This document shows positions 1 to 8,645 of a DNA stretch of 64,000 bases, piece after piece. A program made the position numbers and the translations under genes. The notes below the pieces were generated by a model. It did not search any database, was not told the origin of the DNA, and worked only from the letters and a program-made list of their open reading frames with translations. This stretch comes from JAIBJP01 sp035601195. GTDB lineage: Bacteria > Actinomycetota > Thermoleophilia > Gaiellales > Gaiellaceae. Positions within the stretch are counted from its first letter, which is position 1. The number at the start of each line of letters is the position of its first letter. Location of the stretch: assembly GCA_035601195.1 (NCBI GenBank), contig DATNOU010000095.1, positions 5,929 to 69,928 of the forward strand, in the 5' to 3' direction.

Positions 1-309
1 CGTGAGCACCCGCCGTACGGCGTGGGGAGAGAGGTTAGGGCCGTCTGCGAGGCAGACGACGGCCGCTTCCACACCAGGCCCGAGCACGGCGAGGCCGCAG
101 CGAAGCGATGCGCCCGGGCCGCGCTCCCAGTCGAGGCACTCGACGACCTGCACCGAACCGGTGTCCAGGGGATAGGCGCCGGCGACGACCACGATGTCGT
201 CGACGGGGCTCTCCGAAAGCCGCCCGAGCACGTGCGGCAGGAGGAGCTCCTGCTTGGGAGCACCGAAGCGGGTGGCCGCGCCAGCAGCGAGCACGACGGC
301 CGCGATCAC
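1..309 (-). CDS. MobA/MocA-like nucleotidyltransferase, C-terminus beyond window
   Basis: The frame is open from a GTG at 309 to the window edge (103 codons). The N-terminus carries the glycosyltransferase-A nucleotide-binding signature LAAGAATRFGAPKQ, as in MobA/MocA molybdopterin NTP transferases and related NTP_transf_3 proteins. Further in, CLADGPNLS sits where the family usually has a metal-binding DQP-type motif, here in altered form. The GTG overlaps the TGA of the upstream amidohydrolase by four bases, so the two are probably translationally coupled. The substrate (CTP or GTP, molybdenum cofactor or another acceptor) cannot be told from the visible third of the protein. Confidence 0.8.
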   Translation of the reverse strand, partial: MIAAVVLAAGAATRFGAPKQELLLPHVLGRLSESPVDDIVVVAGAYPLDTGSVQVVECLDWERGPGASLRCGLAVLGPGVEAAVVCLADGPNLSPHAVRRVLT

Positions 310-1457
310 TCGGAGACGGTGACGGCCAGGATGTCGGCCAGGTGGATGAGGCGGAAGGTCAGGCGGCCGAGCCCCATGCGGTCCGACTCGGACTCCGTCT
401 CGGGGAGCGTCCGCCAGAGATCTCGTGCGCAGGCAAGCAGGTCAGCAATGCGCTCGCGCTCGTCCTCGAAGCCGTCGCGCTCGCGGCAGGCGTTCAGGGC
501 AAGGCCGAGAACGCCGATCGTGTCCGTCTGCCTCGTCCAGAGGAGTGGGGTGGCCATCGCCAGGTACTGGTGGATGCGGGCGAAGGTGATGGGCTGCTCG
601 AGCGTACGGCGTCGGTTCGGTGGCGTCGGCTCGAGCGGCGGCTCGCCGTTCGCTATTCGGGCCGCCGAGCGGCCGAGCATGTCTCTCACTTGCTCGTCCG
701 AGAGCCCGGAGAGCCTCGCGGTCCGGAGCGTGATCAAGAAGGAACCAGGCTGCTGCCCGTAGGGGTAGTCGGAGGCATAGAGGACCTGCTCGGGGGAGAC
801 CCTCTGGAACATGTCCAGGAGGTCGATCGGGCTCCACACCGAGGTGTCAAAAAAAACGCCCGCGCGACCGCCGAAGGCCTCCGAGAGGTCGGCGAGGTCG
901 GCGATCCCGCCGTGCGCGATGATCAGCTGCGCCTGCGGGTAGGTGTCCACCAGGCGTTCAAGGTGGTCCGAGATGGGAGGCAGGCCGCGACCGCCGTGGA
1001 TGAGGATCGGGACGCGGCGCTCCGCGGCGAGCGCGAAGACCGGCGCCAGCCGCTCGTCGTTCAAGAGAAAGCCCTGAGACCTGGGGTGCAGCTTGATCCC
1101 GCGGGCACCGAGGTCGAGGCAGCGAATTGCTTCTTCGATCGGCTCCTCCGCGAGATCGAGCCGGACGAAGGGGATCAATGCTCCGCCGGACCGCTCGGCG
1201 GCCGCAAGCGTGCGGTCGTTGGCTGCGCGGAAGGCGGGCTCGCGGTCGGGCTCGTCCATGCAGAAGGCGAACGCCCGCCCGACGCCGTAACGCGCGAGGA
1301 AGGACATGAGCTCGTCGTACGGCGCGACGAAACCGTCGATGTCGCGGCCCACGTGCACGTGGGCGTCGAAGAGCTCGGCGCCCTCCGGAATCACCCGCTG
1401 GAGCTCCTCGTCGTATCCAGAGAGAAGTTTCCGCGCGCGTTCGACGGCCTCTTCCAC
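306..1457 (-). CDS. Amidohydrolase-family (amidohydrolase_2) metal-dependent hydrolase
   Basis: This 383-residue protein has the TIM-barrel amidohydrolase pattern. It has an HxH metal site (DAHVHVG, H33/H35), a lysine in IKLHPRSQ (K122), histidines H154 (LIHGG) and H182 (AHGG), and the terminal metal aspartate in ASDYPYG (D230). This arrangement fits the ACMSD/2-pyrone-dicarboxylate hydrolase-like branch, which contains hydrolases and decarboxylases. About 140 residues follow the barrel and are not recognised. It is the first gene of a minus-strand pair with the MobA-like transferase. The substrate is unknown. Confidence 0.85.
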   Translation of the reverse strand: MEEAVERARKLLSGYDEELQRVIPEGAELFDAHVHVGRDIDGFVAPYDELMSFLARYGVGRAFAFCMDEPDREPAFRAANDRTLAAAERSGGALIPFVRLDLAEEPIEEAIRCLDLGARGIKLHPRSQGFLLNDERLAPVFALAAERRVPILIHGGRGLPPISDHLERLVDTYPQAQLIIAHGGIADLADLSEAFGGRAGVFFDTSVWSPIDLLDMFQRVSPEQVLYASDYPYGQQPGSFLITLRTARLSGLSDEQVRDMLGRSAARIANGEPPLEPTPPNRRRTLEQPITFARIHQYLAMATPLLWTRQTDTIGVLGLALNACRERDGFEDERERIADLLACARDLWRTLPETESESDRMGLGRLTFRLIHLADILAVTVSE

Positions 1458-1492
1458 GTCTCCCGGAATCTACAGCGCTAGGATGCGAAGCC

Positions 1493-2596
1493 GTGGGGGA
1501 CCTCTTGATTTACGGGGACACCATCCGCTCGCCCGAGCTTCGCCACGAGGTGCCTGTTCCGGTGCCGGACCCCTTCCTCTATGTCGAGCGGAACGGCTCG
1601 CGCTACGCCTTCGTGGGCTCGCTCGAGATCCCGCGGATGCGGGAGCTGGACGGGCTTCAGGCGGTGCCGCTCGATGACCTCGGGATGGACGAGCTCATCG
1701 CACAGGGACTTGCTTCCGATGAGCTCGACCGCGAGCTCGTCCTGCGGGCGTGCCGGCGCGTTGGAATCGACGAGGCCGTCGCTCCGCGCACCTTCCCGCT
1801 GGACGTCGCCGACCATCTGCGGGCGAACGGCGTCCAGGTGCGGGCGCAGGGCACAGTCTTCGACTCGCGCCGGCGGGTGAAGACGGAGGCGGAGCGCGAG
1901 GGCATCCGCAGGGCCCAGCAGGCCACCGAAGGGGCTATGGACGCGATCCGAGCGCGCCTGCGCGCAGGTGGCAAGGTCACCTGCGAGGACCTGCGCAGCG
2001 AGGCCATGCTCGTGTTCACCGAGGTGGGCATGATCCTGCCCGACATCGTGATCGTCTCGCACGGCGCTCAGACCGCCGTCGGTCACGAGCCGGGGTACGG
2101 GGAGATCCAGCCTGGCGAGCCGATCGTCGTCGACCTCTATCCGCAGGATCCCGAATCCGGCTGCTACACGGACATGACCCGGACCTTCTGCCTGGGCGAG
2201 CCGGACGACGAGCTTGTCCGCTACCACGCTCTCGTCCGGGAGGCGCTCGAGCTCGCGTACGAGGTCATCAAGCCAGGGGTCAAAGGTGCGGAGGCGCATC
2301 GTGCCGTCTGCGAGTTCTTCCAGGAGCACGGTTTCCCGACCCAACTGACGAAGACGCCGGGGCAGGTCCTCGACGAGGGCTTCTTCCACTCCCTCGGGCA
2401 CGGCGTGGGCCTCGAAGTGCACGAGCAGCCGGGTCTCGGCCGCACCGGAGTCGAGATCGTCGCCGGCGACGTTCTCGCCGTCGAGCCGGGTCTCTACCGC
2501 AAGGGCTTCGGCGGCTGCCGCCTCGAAGACACCGTCCTCGTCACTGAGTCCGGCACCGAGCGCTTCGGCGACTACCCGTACGACCTGTCCCCTTAA
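1493..2596 (+). CDS. M24-family metallopeptidase (Xaa-Pro aminopeptidase-like)
   Basis: The 367-residue protein has an N-terminal creatinase-like domain (about 1-125) and a C-terminal pita-bread M24 domain. The five metal ligands are all visible: D214 (VVDLYP), D227 (TDMTRTF), H303 (LGHGVGLEVHE), E331 (VEPGLY) and E345 (RLEDTV). It is therefore likely to be an active dinuclear metal aminopeptidase or prolidase in the cytoplasm. The GTG at 1493 is the first plausible start after the divergent amidohydrolase gene. The TAA lies four bases before a REP-like palindrome. Confidence 0.88.
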   Translation: MGDLLIYGDTIRSPELRHEVPVPVPDPFLYVERNGSRYAFVGSLEIPRMRELDGLQAVPLDDLGMDELIAQGLASDELDRELVLRACRRVGIDEAVAPRTFPLDVADHLRANGVQVRAQGTVFDSRRRVKTEAEREGIRRAQQATEGAMDAIRARLRAGGKVTCEDLRSEAMLVFTEVGMILPDIVIVSHGAQTAVGHEPGYGEIQPGEPIVVDLYPQDPESGCYTDMTRTFCLGEPDDELVRYHALVREALELAYEVIKPGVKGAEAHRAVCEFFQEHGFPTQLTKTPGQVLDEGFFHSLGHGVGLEVHEQPGLGRTGVEIVAGDVLAVEPGLYRKGFGGCRLEDTVLVTESGTERFGDYPYDLSP

Positions 2597-2600
2597 AAGC

Positions 2601-2640
2601 GGGGTCAGACCCCGGTGTCGGAGCGGGCCTAGTCCAAAAT
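2601..2640. repeat. REP-like palindrome GGGGTCAGACCCC, copy 1
   Basis: The palindrome GGGGTCAGACCCC (2601-2613) starts four bases after the peptidase stop and is followed by GGTGTCGGAGCGGGCCTAG. A related copy with the same downstream series (GATGTCCGAGCCCGCCTAGG) lies at 2717. The same 13-mer flanks the RAYT transposase gene near 21 kb. It could double as a transcription terminator stem, but there is no clear T tract. Confidence 0.7.
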
Positions 2641-2716
2641 GGCTGGCCAACAAGCGTTCATGCGGTGTGACGAACGCCAGCCCATAGACGGGGCGTGACC
2701 TAAATGACCATGCCCC

Positions 2717-2757
2717 GGGATCAGACCCCGATGTCCGAGCCCGCCTAGGCCGAAAAG
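2717..2757. repeat. REP-like palindrome, degenerate copy 2
   Basis: GGGATCAGACCCC at 2717-2729 differs from the consensus 13-mer by one base. It is followed by GATGTCCGAGCCCGCCTAGG, which matches the tail of copy 1 at 2614-2633 with a few changes. Its tail overlaps the stop codon of the M16 protease (2745-2747). The two copies sit in direct orientation in a 148-bp space between convergent genes. Confidence 0.6.
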
Positions 2758-4022
2758 GCCAGGAGCTTCTGGAAGCGCTCCGCGTCGTCGAACGGCCCGA
2801 TGAGCGCGAAGTTCAGGCGATCCTCGCGGATGATGTCCTGGGCGACCCGCTGGATGTCCTCGATCGTGACGGCGTCGAGGCCGGCGAGCACCTCGTCCGG
2901 CTCACGGAGGGTCTCTTCGAGCACCTCGTTGCGGAGGCCGAAGAGGATCATCCCCTTCGGGTCCTCGAGGGAGAGCACGAGCCGTCCCTTGGCGAAGTTG
3001 CGTGCTTTTTCCAGCTCGTCCGCCTCGATCGGCTCGGCGGCCATGCGGCCGAACTCCCCGACGACGGTTGAGACGGCGTCGTCGATCCGCTGGATGTCCA
3101 CGCCTCCCTGGGCGAAAAGCGTTCCGGTGTCCGTGTAGCCCTGCTGGTGCCCGTAGATGTAGTAGGCGAGGCCGCGGCGCTCGCGCACCTCCGTGAACAA
3201 GCGCGACGACATTCCGCCTCCGAGCACCGTTGCGAGCAGGCTGAGGGCGTAGCGGTCGGGATGGACGATTGGATAGCTGTGGACGCCCACTCTGATGTGC
3301 GCCTGATCCGACTGCTTCGTGTGGAGCTTCACCTGCGGCGACTCCTGATGCCACTCGGCCGGAGGCGGATCGCCGGTCGCGCCGTTCTGCACGTCGCCGA
3401 GCAGCTCCTCGAGCCGGGGGATGAGGCCCTCGCCGAGATTTCCCGCCACCCCCGCCACGATGCGTGGCGCCCGGTACCACTGCCCCAGGTAGTCGATGAA
3501 GGTCTCGCGCTTGGCGGCGCGCACGGTCTCCTTGCGGCCGATGATGTCCCAGCCGAGCGGTGTGTCGTCGTAGAGCAGCTCGTCATAGACGCCGTCCACG
3601 TAGTCGCGCGGAGTGTCGTAGTACATGTTCATCTCCTCGACGATGACGCCCTTCTCCCGCTCGATCTCCTCTGGATCGAACTTGGAGTGGCGGAGCATGT
3701 CGATGAGGACGTCGAGGGCGATGTTGCGATGCTCGGCCGCGCACTTGACGTAGTAGCCGGTGTACTCCTTGCCGGTGAAGGCGTTGAACTCGCCGCCGAT
3801 CGAGTCGATCTCGCCGGCGATCTCGCGCGCGGTCGGCCGCTTCTCCGTGCCCTTGAAGAACATGTGCTCGGCGAAGTGGGCGATTCCGTTCGTGTCCTTG
3901 GTCTCGTAGCGGGAGCCCGCGGCGAGCATCACGAAGCACGCCACCGACTTGGCCTGCGGCATCGGGGCCGTCACGACGCGGAGGCCGTTCGCCAGCTTGG
4001 TCTTCTCGAACGCGTTCGGCAT
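2745..4022 (-). CDS. M16-family zinc protease (insulinase/processing-peptidase type)
   Basis: This 425-residue protein begins MPNAFEKTKLANGLRVV, the usual opening of bacterial M16B peptidases. The inverted zinc motif HxxEH is present as HFAEHMFFKG (H49, E52, H53), and the distal glutamate region is EKGVIVEEM (E129/E130). The C-terminal half holds the R/Y pair region typical of M16 (RERRGLAYYIY). The ATG at 4022 shares one base with the stop of the upstream thioesterase (TGATG), which decides the start; the frame continues upstream, but only as an antisense-like frame through the thioesterase gene. It probably degrades or processes small polypeptides. Confidence 0.92.
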   Translation of the reverse strand: MPNAFEKTKLANGLRVVTAPMPQAKSVACFVMLAAGSRYETKDTNGIAHFAEHMFFKGTEKRPTAREIAGEIDSIGGEFNAFTGKEYTGYYVKCAAEHRNIALDVLIDMLRHSKFDPEEIEREKGVIVEEMNMYYDTPRDYVDGVYDELLYDDTPLGWDIIGRKETVRAAKRETFIDYLGQWYRAPRIVAGVAGNLGEGLIPRLEELLGDVQNGATGDPPPAEWHQESPQVKLHTKQSDQAHIRVGVHSYPIVHPDRYALSLLATVLGGGMSSRLFTEVRERRGLAYYIYGHQQGYTDTGTLFAQGGVDIQRIDDAVSTVVGEFGRMAAEPIEADELEKARNFAKGRLVLSLEDPKGMILFGLRNEVLEETLREPDEVLAGLDAVTIEDIQRVAQDIIREDRLNFALIGPFDDAERFQKLLAFSA

Positions 4023-4444
4023 CAGGCTGCCGCGAAGTCCTTCGCTTCGAAGCTCTCGATCCGCTCGCGCCAGAGATCCGGAACGGGCATGGTCGTGTCG
4101 CCGCGGTAGTCGAAGGTCACGAGCGTCGTGGAGGCTACCGCGACCAGCCGCCCGTCGGGGCCGCGGACCTCGTGGTCGAGGTCGAAGCTCTTCGTTCCGA
4201 TGCGGGAGACCCCGGCGCCGATCTCGAGCACCTCGCCCAGCGAAGCTCGGCTGCGAAATTCGATTTTCACCTTGGCCAGGATCACGAGCAGGTCTTCGAG
4301 CGACTCGACACCCAGGACCTCGCGCATGTACCCGATCCGCGCGTTCTCGATGTAGGTGAGGTAGACCGCATTGTTGACGTGGCCGAAGACGTCCAGGTCG
4401 CGGAACGTGACCTCCTGGGCGTGCATGAAGCGGAACCCCTCCAT
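4022..4444 (-). CDS. Acyl-CoA thioesterase, 4HBT/YbgC type
   Basis: A 140-residue hot-dog fold protein. The signature RDLDVFGHVNNAVYLTYIE contains the catalytic aspartate (D18) followed by GHVNN, as in 4-hydroxybenzoyl-CoA thioesterase and YbgC/FadM proteins. It is predicted to hydrolyse acyl-CoA thioesters. It is cotranscribed with the M16 protease through a TGATG junction and is divergent from the SIS-domain gene; the two starts are only eight bases apart, so their promoters must overlap the coding regions. Confidence 0.88.
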   Translation of the reverse strand: MEGFRFMHAQEVTFRDLDVFGHVNNAVYLTYIENARIGYMREVLGVESLEDLLVILAKVKIEFRSRASLGEVLEIGAGVSRIGTKSFDLDHEVRGPDGRLVAVASTTLVTFDYRGDTTMPVPDLWRERIESFEAKDFAAA

Positions 4445-4452
4445 CCGGCCGG

Positions 4453-5340
4453 ATGTTACCTTCGCTCTCCCAGGTGCCCGGAGAACTGACCATCAAGGCG
4501 ATCCAGGCGCAGCCGGAATGGCTGCGCGGCGTTCCAGAGCGCGTCGGGGACCGGCGCTTACCGGACGGACGCGTCGTCTTCACGGGCTGTGGCACCTCGT
4601 TTCACGCTGCGCAGACAGGCGGCGAAGCGCTCCAAGCGCTCGAGGCCGTGCTGCGTCCCCCCGAGGCGGACCTCCTCGTCTGTGTCAGCCACGAGGGTGA
4701 GACCCCCCTGACGCTCGAGGCCGCCCAGGCGTTTGGCGGGCCGGTTTGGCTCGTCACCGGCAAACCCGGCGGCCCCATCGCAGACGTCTCCGAGGAGGTG
4801 ATCGTGGTCACGCCTGAGGTGGAGGAGAGCTATTGCCATACGGGTTCCTACACCTGTGCCGTCGCGGCGCTCGACGCCCTCCACGGCGCGGACGTCCGCT
4901 GGCTGCGGCTCGCAGTCGAGCACGCGCTCGCTGATCCGTTCGAAGGAGGCGACTGGGAGCGCGTCGCGGTAGTCGGCGCGGCTCGCGACTGGCCGACGGC
5001 GCAGGAGGCCGTTCTGAAGCTCCGCGAAGGGGCTCACATCCCGGCCGAGGCCCACCAGACCGAGCAGATCCTCCACGGCCACCTGGCGGCGATCGACGAG
5101 CGCGTCCGCGTCTTCGTCCTCGAGGGGGAGGGGCGAGCGGCTGAGCGGGCCGCAGACGTCGTGCGTGCGCTGGGTGAGATCGGCGCCGACACCACCCTCG
5201 TGCCGACGGCTCATCCGGTGGTGGACATCGTCCGCTTCCAGCTCCTGACCGTCGACCTCGCGGAGCGGCGAGGCGTGAACCCCGACAAGATCCGCCGGGA
5301 CGACCCGCGCTGGGACGCGGCCCGCCGGTCGTACGGCTAG
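4453..5340 (+). CDS. SIS-domain phosphosugar-binding protein (GlmS isomerase-like)
   Basis: This 295-residue protein has two SIS-like halves and no glutaminase domain. The first holds VVFTGCGTSFHAAQTGGEA and CVSHEGETPLTLEA, close to the GlmS/AgaS sugar-phosphate loop (normally GTS and SQSGET). The second holds AVVGAARDWPTAQEAVLKLRE and AEAHQTEQILHGH, resembling the GlmS region with the catalytic glutamate and histidine. It probably isomerises or deaminates an amino sugar phosphate, or senses one. The ATG at 4453 has no strong Shine-Dalgarno, and the gene ends four bases inside the convergent gene at 5337. Confidence 0.8.
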   Translation: MLPSLSQVPGELTIKAIQAQPEWLRGVPERVGDRRLPDGRVVFTGCGTSFHAAQTGGEALQALEAVLRPPEADLLVCVSHEGETPLTLEAAQAFGGPVWLVTGKPGGPIADVSEEVIVVTPEVEESYCHTGSYTCAVAALDALHGADVRWLRLAVEHALADPFEGGDWERVAVVGAARDWPTAQEAVLKLREGAHIPAEAHQTEQILHGHLAAIDERVRVFVLEGEGRAAERAADVVRALGEIGADTTLVPTAHPVVDIVRFQLLTVDLAERRGVNPDKIRRDDPRWDAARRSYG

Positions 5341-5612
5341 CGAACCAGCAGGCCGCCGTTGATCGATGCGCCGCGCAGGAACGCGAGCCAGTCGTCCCAG
5401 AGTTTCCGGTCGGCGAGCGCGATCGGATCCTCCGCTGCGGCCTCGAGGGCGGCGTCGACCTCTGTCGCGGTGACATGGACGCCCGGCTCGAGGCGGGGAA
5501 GCATCACGCCCTGGAGCACCATTTCCTGCCGAAGCAGCTCGACGTCGGCGGGGTCGAGGAAGACATGGCCGGTCATGCCGTCGTTCCGCGCCCAGTAGAG
5601 GCGGATGCTCAC
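5337..5612 (-). CDS. Small protein of unknown function, coupled to aminotransferase
   Basis: A 91-residue protein beginning MSIRLYWARNDGMTGHVFLD. It is acidic, with an ELLRQEMVLQG helix and an alanine-rich segment, and has no signal peptide or membrane segment. I do not recognise the family. Its ATG overlaps the stop of the upstream aminotransferase gene by four bases, so it is translated with it. It is the last gene of the coupled minus-strand run from 8609 to 5337, and its end overlaps the convergent SIS gene by four bases. Confidence 0.65.
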   Translation of the reverse strand: MSIRLYWARNDGMTGHVFLDPADVELLRQEMVLQGVMLPRLEPGVHVTATEVDAALEAAAEDPIALADRKLWDDWLAFLRGASINGGLLVR

Positions 5613-6775
5613 GCGAGGTCTCGTAGGGCTGCGAGCACGCGATCGACCTCGTCGTGGGTGTTGTAGTGGACGAAACCGATGCGAAGCGTTCCGTCGGGCA
5701 GGCCGAGCCGTTCCATCACCTCGACGGCGTAATAGTTCCCGGGCCAGGTGGCGATGTCGCGCTCGGCCAGGCGGGCCGCGAGCTCTTCCGGGGACCTGTC
5801 GGGATGCGTGAGGGCAAACGTCGGGACGCGCCCCTCCATCGAGGGAAGGCCGTAGAAGCGGTATGGCGAAGGCAGCCCGTCGAGGAAACGCTGCCCGAGC
5901 TCGCTCTCATGCGCCTGGATCGCGTCCCAGCCGAGCGACTCCAGGTACTCGACCGCCGCCGTGAAACCGGCGAGCGACTCGTGCGACAGCGTGCCCGTCT
6001 CGAACCGGTGCGCCACAGGCTCGTCGGCGCTCGGCCGCACTTTGTAGGGCCGCCAGCGATCGACCACCTCACGGCGGGCGAAGAAGAGGCCGAGGTGCGG
6101 GCCGAAGAACTTGTACGGCGAGCAGATGAGGATGTCGGCGCCGACCGCCCCCGCGTCGATCGGCCCGTGGGGTGCGTAGTGGACGGCGTCGACCCACGCC
6201 AGCGCGCCGGCGTCGTGCGCTAGCTCCGCGATCCTCCGAACCGGGCTGATCGAGCCGACCGCATTCGATGCCCAGGGGAACGCAACGACTCGCGTCCGGG
6301 GGGACAGCTGGCGCTGGAGGTCGTCGACGTCGACGGTGCAGTCCTCTTCGTTCAGATCTGCGGAGCGGACGACGAGGTCGAGGTCGCGGGCCAACTCGAG
6401 CCAGGGCGCGACGTTCCCGTCGTGGTCCAGGCGGGTGACGACGATCTCGTCGCCGGCTTCCAGTTCGCGGCCCAGGGTGCGCGTGAGCGCGAAGTTGAGG
6501 GTCGTCATGTTCTGGCCGAAGCCCACCTCCTCGGGTGAGGCGGCAAGGAAGCGGGCGGCGGCCTCGTGCGCGCCCTCGACCAGCGCGTCGGCACGGCGAC
6601 TCGTCTCGAAGGGACCCCCGAGGTTCGCGTTGGCCTCCCGGAGGCAGCTCGCCATCGCTTCGATGACGGAGTCGGGAACCTGTGTTCCGCCTGGGCCGTC
6701 GAGGAACGCGGTCGGGGAATCCAGGGCGGAGAAGCGAGCGCGGACAGCCGCGACGTCGAGCGCGACCGTACTCAT
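5609..6775 (-). CDS. Class V aminotransferase, cysteine desulfurase-like
   Basis: A 388-residue PLP enzyme of the cysteine desulfurase/selenocysteine lyase superfamily. The cofactor-binding aspartate and histidine are in WVDAVHYAPH (D196, H199), and the Schiff-base lysine is in CSPYKFFGPHLG (K222). The cysteine-containing loop of IscS/SufS is not obvious in the C-terminal half, so the true substrate is open. The ATG at 6775 forms ATGA with the stop of the OsmC gene. An in-frame start 27 bases upstream is possible but less well supported. Confidence 0.87.
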   Translation of the reverse strand: MSTVALDVAAVRARFSALDSPTAFLDGPGGTQVPDSVIEAMASCLREANANLGGPFETSRRADALVEGAHEAAARFLAASPEEVGFGQNMTTLNFALTRTLGRELEAGDEIVVTRLDHDGNVAPWLELARDLDLVVRSADLNEEDCTVDVDDLQRQLSPRTRVVAFPWASNAVGSISPVRRIAELAHDAGALAWVDAVHYAPHGPIDAGAVGADILICSPYKFFGPHLGLFFARREVVDRWRPYKVRPSADEPVAHRFETGTLSHESLAGFTAAVEYLESLGWDAIQAHESELGQRFLDGLPSPYRFYGLPSMEGRVPTFALTHPDRSPEELAARLAERDIATWPGNYYAVEVMERLGLPDGTLRIGFVHYNTHDEVDRVLAALRDLA

Positions 6776-7155
6776 CCAACTGCCTCGCCGTTGACGCGCC
6801 ACTCGTAATGCGGCTCGACCGTCAGCGAGGCGCCGATGAAGCAGTCGCGCTCGGCGAGGTCGACGAGCTCGCGGATCCGACCGGCGTCAGGAGCGGGATC
6901 GAGCTGGACGTCGAGGGCGCAGTCGATGTCCGTGAAGGCGTAGCGACCGTCCTCCTCGCGCTTCGTCACGACGCCTTTTGCGGATGCGCTTCCGCTTACC
7001 GCGATCCCGGTCCGCTTGGCGTGGAAGTCGAGGGCCGTGAGCGTGCAGCGAGCGAGCCCGGCGAGGACGAGATCCTCGGGAGCCCAGTCCTCTTCGGCAT
7101 GCGGCGGCTCGCCCCAGTACTCGGTGACCGCGTGTTCGAATCGTCTCGCAGTCAC
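6772..7155 (-). CDS. OsmC/Ohr-family peroxide reductase
   Basis: A 127-residue protein with the two conserved OsmC cysteines, C37 (LARCTLTALDFHAKR) and C105 (ERDCFIGASL). OsmC-family members are thiol-dependent peroxidases acting on organic hydroperoxides. The spacing of the cysteines and the short length match the YhfA/OsmC-like branch better than Ohr. The gene overlaps its neighbours on both sides (ATGA with the aminotransferase, four bases with the dehydrogenase), so the four genes probably form one operon. Confidence 0.88.
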   Translation of the reverse strand: MTARRFEHAVTEYWGEPPHAEEDWAPEDLVLAGLARCTLTALDFHAKRTGIAVSGSASAKGVVTKREEDGRYAFTDIDCALDVQLDPAPDAGRIRELVDLAERDCFIGASLTVEPHYEWRVNGEAVG

Positions 7156-8609
7156 TCGGGCCAGCGCGTGATGACGACCTTCTTCTCCGTGTAGAACTCG
7201 ATTGCGTCACGGCCGTGCGCATGCAGGTCGCCGAAGAACGAATCCTTCCAGCCGGTGAAAGGGAAAAACGACATGGGCGCGGCGACACCGATGTTGACGC
7301 CGATCATGCCCGCCTGGGCCTCGTAGCGGAACTTGCGCATCGCCCCGCCCGACGTGGTGAAGATGGAGGCGGCGTTGCCCTTGGGCGAGGCGTTCATGAT
7401 CTCGAGGGCGTGGTCGAGGTCGCGCGCGCGAATGAAGGTGAGGACGGGGCCGAAGATCTCCTCCTTCGCGATCTCCGCCTCCGCGTCGGCCTCGATGATC
7501 GTCGGCCCGAGGAAGTTGCCGTCATCAGAGCCCTTTCCACGGCCGTCGAGGACGAGCTCTCCGCCTTCGGCGATTCCCTTGTCGATCCACTCGAGGATTC
7601 GTTCGAGGGCGGATCCCGAGATGATGGGTCCGACCTCGGTGTCCGGATCCGAGCCCTCGCCGACCACCATCGCCTCCCCCTTCTCTGCGAGGCGGCGCTT
7701 GAGCGGCTCGAAGGCGTCGCCCACCGCGACGCAAACCGAGTTGGCCAGGCAGCGCTGGCCGGCGGCGTGGAAGGCCGACGAGAGGACGCCGTCGACGGCG
7801 GACTCGAGCTCCGCGTCCGGCATGACGACGACGTGGTTCTTGGCCCCGCCGAGGGCCTGGACGCGCTTGCCGTGCTTCGCGGCGGTCTCGTAGATGTGGC
7901 GAGCGACCGGGGTGGATCCCACGAAGGAGACACCGTCGATACCCGGATGCTCGAGGATCGCGTTCACCGAGTCCCGTCCGCCGTTCAGTAGGTTGACGAT
8001 CCCCGGGGGAAGCCCGATGCGGTCGAGCAGCTCGAACGTGAGCTCCATTGCGAGCGGGTCCTGCTCGGAAGGCTTGAGGATCATCGGATTCCCGCACGCG
8101 ATCGAGAACGGCAAGAACCACATGGGCACCATGAAGGGGAAGTTGAACGGCGTGATCGCGGCGAAGACGCCGATCGGCTGCCGGATCATGTCCGAGTCGA
8201 TCCCGCGCGAGACGTCTTCGAGGTTGGCGCCCTGCATGAGCGATGGGATCCCGGTGGCCACCTCGACGCACTCGATCCCGCGCCGGATCTCGCCGGCCGC
8301 GTCCTTCGCGGCCTTGCCATTGTCCTGCGTTACGAGGCGGGCGAGATCGTCCTTGCGCTCCTCGAGGAGATACTTGAGCTCGAAGCAGGCGCGGGCCCGC
8401 TCGAGCGGCGGGGTGGAGCGCCAGCCGGGAAAGGCCTCGCGCGCCGCGCGGACGGCGCGGTCCACGTCGGCCGGCCCCGAGAGCGGAACCTGCGCGAGGG
8501 TCTCTCCGGTCGCCGGGTTCGTGACGTCGAGGCGCTCGCTCGCCTCGGCATCGGCCCACGTCCCGCCGACGTAGTTGCGCATCGTCCTCGTCGCCGTCTC
8601 GACCGCCAT
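7152..8609 (-). CDS. mmsA: Aldehyde dehydrogenase, methylmalonate-semialdehyde dehydrogenase-like
   Basis: A 485-residue ALDH. The catalytic cysteine is C287 in FHAAGQRCLANSVCVAVGD. The motifs FVGSTPVARHIYETAA and QALGGAKNHVVVMPDA are those of CoA-acylating methylmalonate-semialdehyde dehydrogenases (MmsA/IolA), which have an asparagine where other ALDHs have the general-base glutamate. It would serve valine, thymine or inositol breakdown. The ATG at 8609 is preceded by a strong GAGGAGGAAG ribosome site; the frame continues upstream without one. It heads the operon down to 5337. Confidence 0.9.
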   Translation of the reverse strand: MAVETATRTMRNYVGGTWADAEASERLDVTNPATGETLAQVPLSGPADVDRAVRAAREAFPGWRSTPPLERARACFELKYLLEERKDDLARLVTQDNGKAAKDAAGEIRRGIECVEVATGIPSLMQGANLEDVSRGIDSDMIRQPIGVFAAITPFNFPFMVPMWFLPFSIACGNPMILKPSEQDPLAMELTFELLDRIGLPPGIVNLLNGGRDSVNAILEHPGIDGVSFVGSTPVARHIYETAAKHGKRVQALGGAKNHVVVMPDAELESAVDGVLSSAFHAAGQRCLANSVCVAVGDAFEPLKRRLAEKGEAMVVGEGSDPDTEVGPIISGSALERILEWIDKGIAEGGELVLDGRGKGSDDGNFLGPTIIEADAEAEIAKEEIFGPVLTFIRARDLDHALEIMNASPKGNAASIFTTSGGAMRKFRYEAQAGMIGVNIGVAAPMSFFPFTGWKDSFFGDLHAHGRDAIEFYTEKKVVITRWPE

Positions 8610-8645
8610 TGCTTCCTCCTCTTCGCTTGGGCGTAGCGTACCGCC

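Noticed and set aside
7215..7991. Open frame antisense to the aldehyde dehydrogenase
   Set aside because: It lies wholly over a well-conserved ALDH gene and has no recognisable protein features or ribosome site.
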